Of a stretch of 38,085 nucleotides of DNA, positions 1-6,445 are shown one piece after another. Both the position numbers and the translations under genes were made by a program. Origin of the DNA: Pseudomonas fluorescens (lineage in GTDB: Bacteria > Pseudomonadota > Gammaproteobacteria > Pseudomonadales > Pseudomonadaceae); assembly GCF_902497625.1 (NCBI RefSeq), contig NZ_CABVGX010000055.1, forward strand, positions 1 through 38,085, written 5' to 3'. The notes under the pieces are model-generated. The model was not told the DNA's origin, searched no databases, and saw only the letters and a program-made list of their open reading frames with translations. Every line of letters starts with the position of its first letter. Positions within the stretch are counted from its first letter, which is position 1.

Positions 1-402
1 CTCGAACTGGAACTCACGGAAAGTCAGCTGCTGGACAGCGTCGAGCACATCATTGCGACGTTCCAGCAATTGCGCAATCTGGGCGTGAAGCTGGCAATCG
101 ACGACTTTGGCACTGGCTATTCGTCCCTCAGTTATCTCAAGCGGATTCCGGTGGATTACGTGAAGATCGATCAGGCGTTCATTCGCGGGTTGGGCGATGG
201 CAGTGAGGATGCGGCCATTACCCGGGCGATCATTGCCATGGCTCACGGCTTGTCGCTGAAAGTCGTTGCCGAGGGGGTGGAAAGGCCGGAGCAGCTTGAG
301 TTTTTGAAAGCCGAGCGCTGCGATGAGGTCCAGGGCTACCTGGTGAGTCGGCCGGTCGAGGCGGACGATTTGGCGAGTTTGCTGCAAGAGCAAAACACCT
401 AG
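1..402 (+). CDS. EAL-domain c-di-GMP phosphodiesterase, C-terminal fragment
   Basis: The reading frame is open from the first base and ends at a TAG at 400-402, so 133 residues of the C-terminus are seen and the start lies outside the window. It carries the second half of an EAL domain: an ELTES motif near the edge, then DDFGTGYSSLSYL, VKIDQAFI, VAEGVE and DEVQGY. These are the metal- and substrate-binding motifs of enzymes that hydrolyse cyclic di-GMP, and the Asp-Asp, Lys and Glu residues of an active enzyme are present in the visible part. Whether GGDEF, PAS or membrane domains precede it cannot be seen. The protein ends soon after the EAL domain, so that domain is C-terminal. The family assignment is firm; the catalytic state of the full protein is inferred. 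Confidence 0.93.
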   Translation, partial: LELELTESQLLDSVEHIIATFQQLRNLGVKLAIDDFGTGYSSLSYLKRIPVDYVKIDQAFIRGLGDGSEDAAITRAIIAMAHGLSLKVVAEGVERPEQLEFLKAERCDEVQGYLVSRPVEADDLASLLQEQNT

Positions 403-439
403 TGCGCTGCTGATACCGGTTGCTCTGCGCTACATGAGG

Positions 440-462
440 CCCCAGGCACGTCAGCTCTGGGG
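440..462. repeat. Inverted repeat after the EAL gene
   Basis: CCCCAG (440-445) and CTGGGG (457-462) are perfect arms around an 11-base loop. No T tract follows, so it is at best a weak or Rho-assisted terminator for the EAL gene. Confidence 0.3.
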
Positions 463-498
463 ATTGGTTACGTATTGAGCAGGCAAAATGCCGATTCA

Positions 499-513
499 TG
501 TAGTATAACTACA
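499..513. promoter_or_regulatory. Candidate RccR operator, 15-bp palindrome
   Basis: TGTAGT-ATA-ACTACA is a perfect 6-3-6 palindrome 47 bp before the rccR start. RccR of P. fluorescens is known to use pseudo-palindromes with either a 15-bp or a 28-bp footprint, and this site has the 15-bp length. An extra half-site-like GCTACA lies at 519-524. Autoregulation is an inference. Confidence 0.6.
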
Positions 514-559
514 AGCGTGCTACATCCCCGGCACCTGCCAATAACAAAGAGTCCGTCCC

Positions 560-1426
560 TTGAATCTGCTGCAACACATCGCCCAGTCACGCCACCTGTT
601 ACGCAAGTCGGAGCTCAAGGTCGCCGACCACGTGCTGCTTGATCCTGCGGCGGTGATGCACAGCTCCATGGCCGACCTCGCTCACAGCGTGGGCATCAGC
701 GAACCGACCATCGTGCGTTTTTGTCGCGCTATCGGTTGCTCCGGTTTTCAGGACCTCAAACTGAAGCTGGCGCAAAGCCTGGCGGCAGGCGCGAGCTTCG
801 GTCAGTTTGCGATCCATGAAGACGATTCGGTGGCCGACTACAGCCTGAAGATTTTCGACACCACGCTGCACACCCTGATGGAGGTACGCGAGCGGCTCGA
901 TCCGGTGGAGTTGCAGCGAGCGGTGACGCTCATGTCCCAGGCTCAACGGGTGGAGTTTTATGGCTTTGGCGCCTCGGGTGCAGTGGCGGCAGACGCGCAG
1001 CACAAATTCTTCCGGTTGTTGCTGACCGCTGCGGCGTATTCCGATCCGCACATGCAGGCGATGTCGGCGGTGACACTGAAACCGACCGACGTGGCGATCT
1101 GTATCTCCCAGTCCGGGCGCTCCAAGGACCTGCTGATCACCGCGAATCTGGTACGTGAAAGCGGGGCCTCGCTGATCACGCTGTGTCCAAGCCAGACGCC
1201 GCTGGCAGAGTTGTCGACCGTAAATCTGGCGATTGATGTGCACGAAGACACTGAAATCTATACGCCGTTGACCTCGCGCATTGCTCACCTGGTGGTGATC
1301 GACGTGTTGGCGATGGGTGTGGCGATGGCGCGCGGACCGAGCCTGGTCAATCACCTCAAGAGCGTGAAACGCAGCCTGCGCAGTTTGCGCTTGTCGCCCA
1401 AGTCGGTGAAAGCCCTCGACGACTGA
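560..1426 (+). CDS. rccR: RpiR-family transcriptional regulator RccR (HexR-like)
   Basis: A 288-residue regulator with an N-terminal RpiR-type helix-turn-helix (about residues 35-65, with SEPTIVRFCRAIGCSGF) and a C-terminal SIS sugar-phosphate-binding domain (about 120-265; SQSGRSKD begins near residue 183). It starts with TTG. It is close in type to the Entner-Doudoroff regulator HexR, but its place next to pycR-pycAB matches PA5438, known as RccR. That protein responds to 2-keto-3-deoxy-6-phosphogluconate and controls pyruvate metabolism, the glyoxylate shunt and gluconeogenesis. The synteny and the 15-bp palindrome upstream favour RccR over HexR, whose gene usually sits by zwf. A REPIN follows the gene. 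The RpiR family call is certain; the RccR name is likely. Confidence 0.88.
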   Translation: MNLLQHIAQSRHLLRKSELKVADHVLLDPAAVMHSSMADLAHSVGISEPTIVRFCRAIGCSGFQDLKLKLAQSLAAGASFGQFAIHEDDSVADYSLKIFDTTLHTLMEVRERLDPVELQRAVTLMSQAQRVEFYGFGASGAVAADAQHKFFRLLLTAAAYSDPHMQAMSAVTLKPTDVAICISQSGRSKDLLITANLVRESGASLITLCPSQTPLAELSTVNLAIDVHEDTEIYTPLTSRIAHLVVIDVLAMGVAMARGPSLVNHLKSVKRSLRSLRLSPKSVKALDD

Positions 1427-1445
1427 CGTGTGACGAGACAGTTAC

Positions 1446-1540
1446 TGTGGCGAGGGGGCTTGCCCCCGTTGGGTTGCGCAGCAGCCCCAGAGATTATGCG
1501 ACTGCTGCGCAGCCGAACGGGGGCAAGCCGCCTTGCCACA
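1446..1540. repeat. REPIN (paired REP palindromes, GTGGCGAGGGGG type)
   Basis: Two inverted REP arms, TGTGGCGAGGGGGCTTGCCC at the left and its near-complement ending TTGCCACA at the right, flank a spacer that holds a second inverted pair (TGCGCAGCAG / CTGCTGCGCA). This is the classical P. fluorescens REP doublet. It sits just after rccR and could fold into a long RNA hairpin. Confidence 0.85.
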
Positions 1541-1650
1541 ATAGATATCGCCATGGCAAAAACATTCATCTGTCTGTCACTCACCCGCTACCAAACCGTC
1601 ATCTACTGCGCCTATCTTGAAACTCCCGTAATTGCTTTGGGAGACTCGAA

Positions 1651-1863
1651 ATGGCCCAGCCCTACGAAGAACGCAACAGCGCCGTCAAAACCCGTCGTCA
1701 GCAGGAGGATCAGCGCCGCATGGAGTTTCGCCGCGCGATCGAGGATCGTTGCGAACGCCGCCAGTTGCTGGCCGAAATTGGCGATTACCCTGACGATCTG
1801 CAACTCAATTACTGGCAGGCAGCACCGGTAACTTCCCGTCGAAGCGCTCAACCAGCGCGCTGA
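1651..1863 (+). CDS. Small highly charged protein, unknown function
   Basis: A 70-residue product that starts with MAQPYEERNSAVKTRRQQ and is rich in Arg, Glu and Gln. A good ribosome site, GGGAG at 1639-1643, lies 7 bases before the ATG, which supports real translation. Residues 10-50 look like one amphipathic helix, and the tail is basic. It faintly resembles the short PA3496-type pseudomonad proteins, which share a KTRRQQED...RRAIED pattern, but I recall this rather than having checked it. Its last 59 bases run into the 3' end of pycR on the other strand, so the two convergent genes overlap tail to tail. There is no signal peptide or membrane segment. Confidence 0.6.
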   Translation: MAQPYEERNSAVKTRRQQEDQRRMEFRRAIEDRCERRQLLAEIGDYPDDLQLNYWQAAPVTSRRSAQPAR

Positions 1864-2767
1864 TCTGCACCCGCTCGCTACGGATATACGCAAGGAACGC
1901 GTGCGCAACCGGTGACAGCCTTTTCGCCTTGGCTTGCACCAGGCACCAGCTGCGATACAACGGCAGCTCTTCGACCGGCAGCTCAACCAGCGCTCCGGTC
2001 GCCAACTCAAGGTTCAGGGCGTGGCGCGTCAGCACCGCCAGGCCCAGACCCGCCAGCACACATTCACGTTGCGCCTCCGCCGAAGCAACCTCTTGGGTCT
2101 GGGTGAAGTGCACGCGCTTTTCCTTGAAATATTCCTCGCAGGCCAGCCGCGTTCCCGAGCCCGGCTCGCGCAACAGCAACGTATAAGGCTCCAGATCCTG
2201 CAGGCGCAACGGTCCCATGTGGCTCAGCGGATGATCCGGCGGCGCTACGGCGATGATCGGATTATTGAGAAAGGGTAAAAACTCCAGGCCCATGTCCTGC
2301 GGCACCATCGACATGATCACCAGATCGTCGCGATTGTCCGAGAGCCGCCGGATGACCTGTCCGCGGTTGACCACGGTCAGATGCAGGTTCACTTCCGGGT
2401 GCTGGCGTTTGAACGCGGCAAACAGATGCGGGACGAAATACTTGGCACTGGATTCGACCGCCAGTTTCAATTGCCCCTGCAACGATCCCTGCATGTCCGA
2501 CAACTGCATGTCGAGATTTTCAAGACGTCCGAAAATGTCTCGGCTTGCACGCTGAAGGGCTTCCGCCGCTTCCGTCATGTAGAGTTTTTTGCCGACATAA
2601 TCAAACAATGGCTGACCAATCAGCTCTTCGAGTTGACGAATCTGCAAGCTCACGGCAGGTTGTGTCAGCGACATTTCTTCGGCTGCTCGGCTGTAAGACC
2701 TTAGATCACACACCTCATTGAATATCTGTAATTGACGCAATGTCATACGCATCAAGGACTTACGCAT
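1805..2767 (-). CDS. pycR: LysR-type regulator PycR of pyruvate carboxylase
   Basis: A 320-residue LysR-type regulator. The winged helix-turn-helix covers about residues 9-68 (SYSRAAEEMSLTQPAVSLQI) and the inducer-binding domain about 95-300 (LKLAVESSAKYFVPHL, REPGSGTR, GLGLAVLTRHA). It is transcribed away from pycA, the standard LysR/target arrangement, and corresponds in position to PA5437, called PycR. It most likely binds the palindromes in the 189-bp gap between the two genes and controls pycAB. The start gives MRKSLMRMTLRQLQIF; MRMTLRQL or MTLRQL are alternatives. The 3' end overlaps the small gene on the opposite strand. The effector is not evident from sequence. Confidence 0.88.
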   Translation of the reverse strand: MRKSLMRMTLRQLQIFNEVCDLRSYSRAAEEMSLTQPAVSLQIRQLEELIGQPLFDYVGKKLYMTEAAEALQRASRDIFGRLENLDMQLSDMQGSLQGQLKLAVESSAKYFVPHLFAAFKRQHPEVNLHLTVVNRGQVIRRLSDNRDDLVIMSMVPQDMGLEFLPFLNNPIIAVAPPDHPLSHMGPLRLQDLEPYTLLLREPGSGTRLACEEYFKEKRVHFTQTQEVASAEAQRECVLAGLGLAVLTRHALNLELATGALVELPVEELPLYRSWCLVQAKAKRLSPVAHAFLAYIRSERVQISALVERFDGKLPVLPASN

Positions 2768-2801
2768 TTTAGAAGACTTCCGCTGGACGCTGATGCGTTG
2801 A

Positions 2802-2821
2802 CTATAAGTCTTTCTTTATAG
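2802..2821. promoter_or_regulatory. Inverted repeat near the pycR start, possible PycR site
   Basis: CTATAA-N8-TTATAG is a perfect 6-bp inverted repeat 35 bp upstream of the pycR start, in the AT-rich part of the divergent promoter region. Size and place suit a LysR-type recognition site; binding is inferred. Confidence 0.4.
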
Positions 2822-2878
2822 CTGACCCAATTATTATTCATTTTTGTTAATCCCTTGCGAGGGCTAGTGTGGGGCTGC

Positions 2879-2925
2879 GACTAAATCGAAACATTTAGTC
2901 ACGCGTCGACCTGGTCTAGCAGGTC
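2879..2925. promoter_or_regulatory. Two stacked palindromes in the pycA promoter/leader
   Basis: GACTAAAT-N6-ATTTAGTC (2879-2900) is followed 7 bp later by GACCTG-N6-CAGGTC (2908-2925). Both are perfect, and both lie within 80 bp of the pycA start. They may be operators or successive RNA hairpins in the pycA leader. A possible -10 element overlaps the first one. Confidence 0.5.
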
Positions 2926-2956
2926 GTGGGTGCCACCGGCTCAAGGGAAACTCCAA

Positions 2957-4372
2957 GTGATAACAAAGATCCTGATCGCCAACCGTGGTGAGATTGCCGT
3001 AAGAATCGTGCGCGCCTGCGCCGAGATGGGCATTCGCTCGGTCGCGGTTTTTTCTGACGCCGACCGCCATGCCCTGCACGTGAAGCGTGCGGACGAAGCC
3101 CACAGCATCGGTGCCGACCCGTTGGCCGGTTACCTGAACCCGCGCAAACTGGTGAACCTGGCCGTTGAAACCGGCTGCGATGCGCTGCACCCCGGCTACG
3201 GATTCCTTTCGGAAAACGCCGAGCTTGCAGACATTTGTGCCGAGCGCGGCATCAAATTCATTGGTCCGTCGGCAGAAGTGATTCGCCGCATGGGCGACAA
3301 GACCGAAGCGCGCCGCAGCATGATAAAGGCGGGTGTGCCGGTCACACCGGGTACTGAAGGCAACGTCGCCGGTATCGAAGAGGCATTGATTGAAGGCGAT
3401 CGCATCGGTTATCCGGTAATGCTCAAAGCCACCTCGGGTGGCGGAGGCCGTGGCATTCGTCGTTGCAATAGCCGCGAGGAGCTCGAACAAGCCTTCCCTC
3501 GGGTCATTTCCGAAGCCACCAAAGCCTTTGGATCGGCGGAAGTGTTCCTCGAAAAATGCATCGTCAATCCGAAACACATTGAAGCGCAGATCCTCGGCGA
3601 CAGCTTCGGCAACGTGGTGCACCTGTTCGAGCGTGATTGCTCGATCCAGCGCCGCAACCAGAAGCTCATCGAGATCGCCCCGAGCCCGCAGCTGACTCCG
3701 GAACAGCGCGCCTATATCGGCGACCTGTCGGTGCGTGCCGCCAAGGCTGTCGGTTACGAAAACGCCGGTACTGTGGAGTTCCTGCTCGCCGAGGGCGAGG
3801 TGTACTTCATGGAGATGAACACGCGAGTGCAGGTCGAGCACACCATCACTGAAGAGATCACCGGTATCGATATCGTCCGTGAGCAGATTCGGATTGCTTC
3901 CGGCCTGCCGCTTTCGGTGAAACAGGAAGATATTCAGCACCGCGGTTTCGCCTTGCAGTTTCGGATCAATGCTGAAGACCCGAAAAACAACTTCCTGCCG
4001 AGCTTTGGCAAGATCACCCGCTATTACGCGCCCGGCGGCCCCGGCGTGCGCACCGATACAGCGATCTATACCGGCTACACCATTCCGCCGTTCTACGACT
4101 CCATGTGTCTGAAACTGGTGGTGTGGGCATTGACCTGGGAAGAGGCGATGGACCGTGGCTTGCGCGCTCTCGACGACATGCGTCTGCAAGGGGTCAAGAC
4201 CACCGCCGCGTACTACCAGGAAATCCTGCGCAACCCGGAATTCCGTAGCGGTCAGTTCAACACCAGCTTCGTTGAAGCCCACCCTGAACTGACCAACTAC
4301 TCGATCAAGCGCAAACCCGAAGAGCTGGCCCTGGCCATCGCCGCCGCCATCGCCGCCCACGCGGGATTATGA
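2957..4372 (+). CDS. pycA: Pyruvate carboxylase subunit A (biotin carboxylase)
   Basis: Biotin carboxylase half of the two-subunit pyruvate carboxylase, which uses ATP and bicarbonate to carboxylate the biotin on PycB. The 471-residue product starts MITKILIANRGEIAVR at a GTG, with AAGGGA (2943-2948) at good distance. A longer in-frame start at 2930 would add nine residues and is not favoured. The ATP-grasp fold shows HPGYGFLSEN (78-87), the glycine-rich loop SGGGGRGI (160-167) and EMNTRVQVEH. The same fold occurs in AccC, but the partner gene 100 bp downstream encodes a carboxyltransferase-biotinyl protein, so this is pycA (PA5436 type). The pair makes oxaloacetate from pyruvate for TCA-cycle replenishment. 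PycR, divergent, is the likely regulator. Confidence 0.94.
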   Translation: MITKILIANRGEIAVRIVRACAEMGIRSVAVFSDADRHALHVKRADEAHSIGADPLAGYLNPRKLVNLAVETGCDALHPGYGFLSENAELADICAERGIKFIGPSAEVIRRMGDKTEARRSMIKAGVPVTPGTEGNVAGIEEALIEGDRIGYPVMLKATSGGGGRGIRRCNSREELEQAFPRVISEATKAFGSAEVFLEKCIVNPKHIEAQILGDSFGNVVHLFERDCSIQRRNQKLIEIAPSPQLTPEQRAYIGDLSVRAAKAVGYENAGTVEFLLAEGEVYFMEMNTRVQVEHTITEEITGIDIVREQIRIASGLPLSVKQEDIQHRGFALQFRINAEDPKNNFLPSFGKITRYYAPGGPGVRTDTAIYTGYTIPPFYDSMCLKLVVWALTWEEAMDRGLRALDDMRLQGVKTTAAYYQEILRNPEFRSGQFNTSFVEAHPELTNYSIKRKPEELALAIAAAIAAHAGL

Positions 4373-4377
4373 ATGAA

Positions 4378-4457
4378 GCAGCCGCAAGCTTTTAGCGGCA
4401 AGCGGCAAGTAAGAGCAGTTTAGCTTTACTTGCAGCTTGTAGCTTGAAACTTGTCGC
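4378..4457. repeat. 7-bp-periodic inverted repeat between pycA and pycB
   Basis: The gap holds CAAG/GGCAAG units on the left and CTTGCAG-CTTGTAG-CTTGAAA-CTTG, four units at 7-bp steps, on the right, so the two halves can pair. The same kind of element lies in the pstA-pstB gap (35659-35726) and the pstB-phoU gap (36584-36674). It fills most of the space between two genes that should be co-transcribed. Confidence 0.7.
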
Positions 4458-4472
4458 TATTAGGAGCTCCCC

Positions 4473-6281
4473 ATGACTAAAAAGATCTTCGTTACTGACA
4501 CAATCCTGCGCGACGCCCACCAATCGCTGCTTGCCACCCGCATGCGCACCGAAGACATGCTGCCGATCTGCGACAAGCTCGACAAAGTCGGCTACTGGTC
4601 GCTGGAGTGCTGGGGCGGCGCGACGTTTGACGCTTGCGTACGTTTCCTGAAAGAGGATCCGTGGGAGCGCCTGCGCCAATTGCGCGCCGCACTGCCTAAT
4701 ACGCGTCTGCAAATGCTCCTGCGCGGCCAGAACCTGCTCGGTTACCGCCACTACAGCGACGACGTGGTCAAAGCCTTCGTCGCCGAGGCAGCGGTCAACG
4801 GCATCGACGTGTTCCGTATTTTCGATGCGATGAACGATGTGCGTAACCTGCGCGTGGCCATCGAAGCGGTGAAAGCGTCCGGCAAACATGCTCAGGGCAC
4901 CATCGCGTACACCACCAGCCCGGTGCACACCATCGACGCGTTTGTGGCACAAGCCAAGCAGATGGAAGCCATGGGTTGCGACTCGGTGGCGATCAAAGAC
5001 ATGGCCGGCCTGCTGACCCCGTATGCCACTGGCGAACTGGTCCGGGCGTTGAAAGCCGAGCAGTCGCTACCGGTGTTTATCCACTCCCACGACACCGCCG
5101 GTCTGGCGAGCATGTGCCAGCTCAAGGCCATCGAGAACGGCGCCGATCACATCGACACCGCGATCTCCAGCTTCGCGTCAGGCACCAGCCACCCGGGCAC
5201 CGAGTCGATGGTTGCCGCGCTCAAAGGCAGCGAGTACGACACTGGTCTGAACCTGGAGCTGCTGCAAGAGATCGGTTTGTACTTCTACGCCGTGCGCAAG
5301 AAGTATCACCAGTTCGAAAGCGAGTTCACCGCCGTCGACACCCGCGTGCAAGTCAACCAGGTACCGGGCGGGATGATTTCCAACCTGGCCAACCAGTTGA
5401 AAGAGCAGGGCGCCTTGAATCGCATGAGCGAAGTGCTTGCGGAAATTCCGCGCGTTCGCGAAGACCTGGGTTTCCCGCCGCTGGTGACGCCGACCTCGCA
5501 GATCGTCGGTACCCAGGCTTTTTTCAACGTGTTGGCCGGCGAGCGCTACAAAACCATCACCAACGAAGTGAAGCTGTACCTTCAAGGCGGCTACGGCAAA
5601 GCGCCGGGCGTGGTGAACGAAAAGCTGCGTCGGCAGGCAATCGGCAGCGAAGAAGTCATTGATGTACGTCCGGCCGATCTGCTCAAGCCAGAAATGACCA
5701 AACTGCGTGCCGACATTGGCGCACTGGCCAAATCTGAAGAAGATGTGCTGACCTTTGCCATGTTCCCGGACATCGGGCGCAAATTCCTCGAAGAGCGTGC
5801 CGCCGGTACCCTCGTACCGGAAGTGCTGCTACCGATTCCGGAAGCCGGCGCCGTGACCTCCGCCAGCGGTGAGGGCGTCCCGACCGAATTCGTCATCGAC
5901 GTCCATGGTGAAACCTACCGCGTCGACATCACCGGAGTCGGCGTCAAGGCTGAAGGCAAGCGTCACTTCTACCTGTCCATCGATGGCATGCCGGAAGAAG
6001 TGGTGTTCGAGCCACTCAACGAGTTTGTCAGTGGTGGCAGCAGCAAGCGCAAGCAAGCTACTGCACCGGGCCACGTCAGCACCACCATGCCGGGCAACAT
6101 TGTCGACGTGCTGGTCAAAGAGGGCGATGCAGTCAAGGCTGGTCAGGCTGTACTGATCACCGAAGCAATGAAGATGGAAACCGAAGTCCAGGCTGCCATA
6201 GCCGGCAAAGTCACCGCCATCCACGTGGCCAAAGGCGACCGAGTCAACCCGGGCGAGATCCTTATCGAGATCGAGGGCTGA
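4473..6281 (+). CDS. pycB: Pyruvate carboxylase subunit B (carboxyltransferase plus biotin carrier; OadA-like)
   Basis: A 602-residue subunit that transfers the carboxyl group from biotin to pyruvate. The N-terminal HMG-CoA-lyase-like carboxyltransferase domain (about 5-270) starts TDTILRDAHQSLLATRMR. The conserved PYC/OADA domain covers about 290-480. A biotinyl domain closes the protein, with the biotin lysine at K567 in EAMKMETE. AGGAG lies 6 bases before the ATG. Homologues are often labelled as the alpha subunit of sodium-pumping oxaloacetate decarboxylase. No membrane beta or gamma subunit gene is nearby and a biotin carboxylase gene precedes it, so pyruvate carboxylase is the better reading (PA5435 type). 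A strong terminator follows. Confidence 0.93.
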   Translation: MTKKIFVTDTILRDAHQSLLATRMRTEDMLPICDKLDKVGYWSLECWGGATFDACVRFLKEDPWERLRQLRAALPNTRLQMLLRGQNLLGYRHYSDDVVKAFVAEAAVNGIDVFRIFDAMNDVRNLRVAIEAVKASGKHAQGTIAYTTSPVHTIDAFVAQAKQMEAMGCDSVAIKDMAGLLTPYATGELVRALKAEQSLPVFIHSHDTAGLASMCQLKAIENGADHIDTAISSFASGTSHPGTESMVAALKGSEYDTGLNLELLQEIGLYFYAVRKKYHQFESEFTAVDTRVQVNQVPGGMISNLANQLKEQGALNRMSEVLAEIPRVREDLGFPPLVTPTSQIVGTQAFFNVLAGERYKTITNEVKLYLQGGYGKAPGVVNEKLRRQAIGSEEVIDVRPADLLKPEMTKLRADIGALAKSEEDVLTFAMFPDIGRKFLEERAAGTLVPEVLLPIPEAGAVTSASGEGVPTEFVIDVHGETYRVDITGVGVKAEGKRHFYLSIDGMPEEVVFEPLNEFVSGGSSKRKQATAPGHVSTTMPGNIVDVLVKEGDAVKAGQAVLITEAMKMETEVQAAIAGKVTAIHVAKGDRVNPGEILIEIEG

Positions 6282-6314
6282 ATTAACAGCCTCGATACAC
6301 CGCTTTAAACCTCG

Positions 6315-6342
6315 GGGGGGCATGTGCTCCCCTTTTTTTTTG
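6315..6342 (+). terminator. Rho-independent terminator of pycAB
   Basis: A G-run (6314-6320) pairs with CTCCCC (6327-6332) around a short loop and is followed directly by ten T residues (6333-6342), 33 bp after pycB. Confidence 0.85.
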
Positions 6343-6445
6343 TTCTTCCGGGTTTACCCTCGTTGAAACCCTGAACAAGCGGATTTGATGATTGCAGCCG
6401 GTCTGTGATCCGCGCCCCATCAACGCACGCGCAACTTCCGTACAG

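Noticed and set aside
2864..4360. 498-residue minus-strand frame opposite pycA
   Set aside because: It is antisense to a certain biotin carboxylase gene and has no recognisable domain.
4473..6281. Naming this gene as sodium-pumping oxaloacetate decarboxylase alpha
   Set aside because: No membrane beta or gamma subunit gene is present and a biotin carboxylase gene precedes it, so pyruvate carboxylase subunit B fits better.
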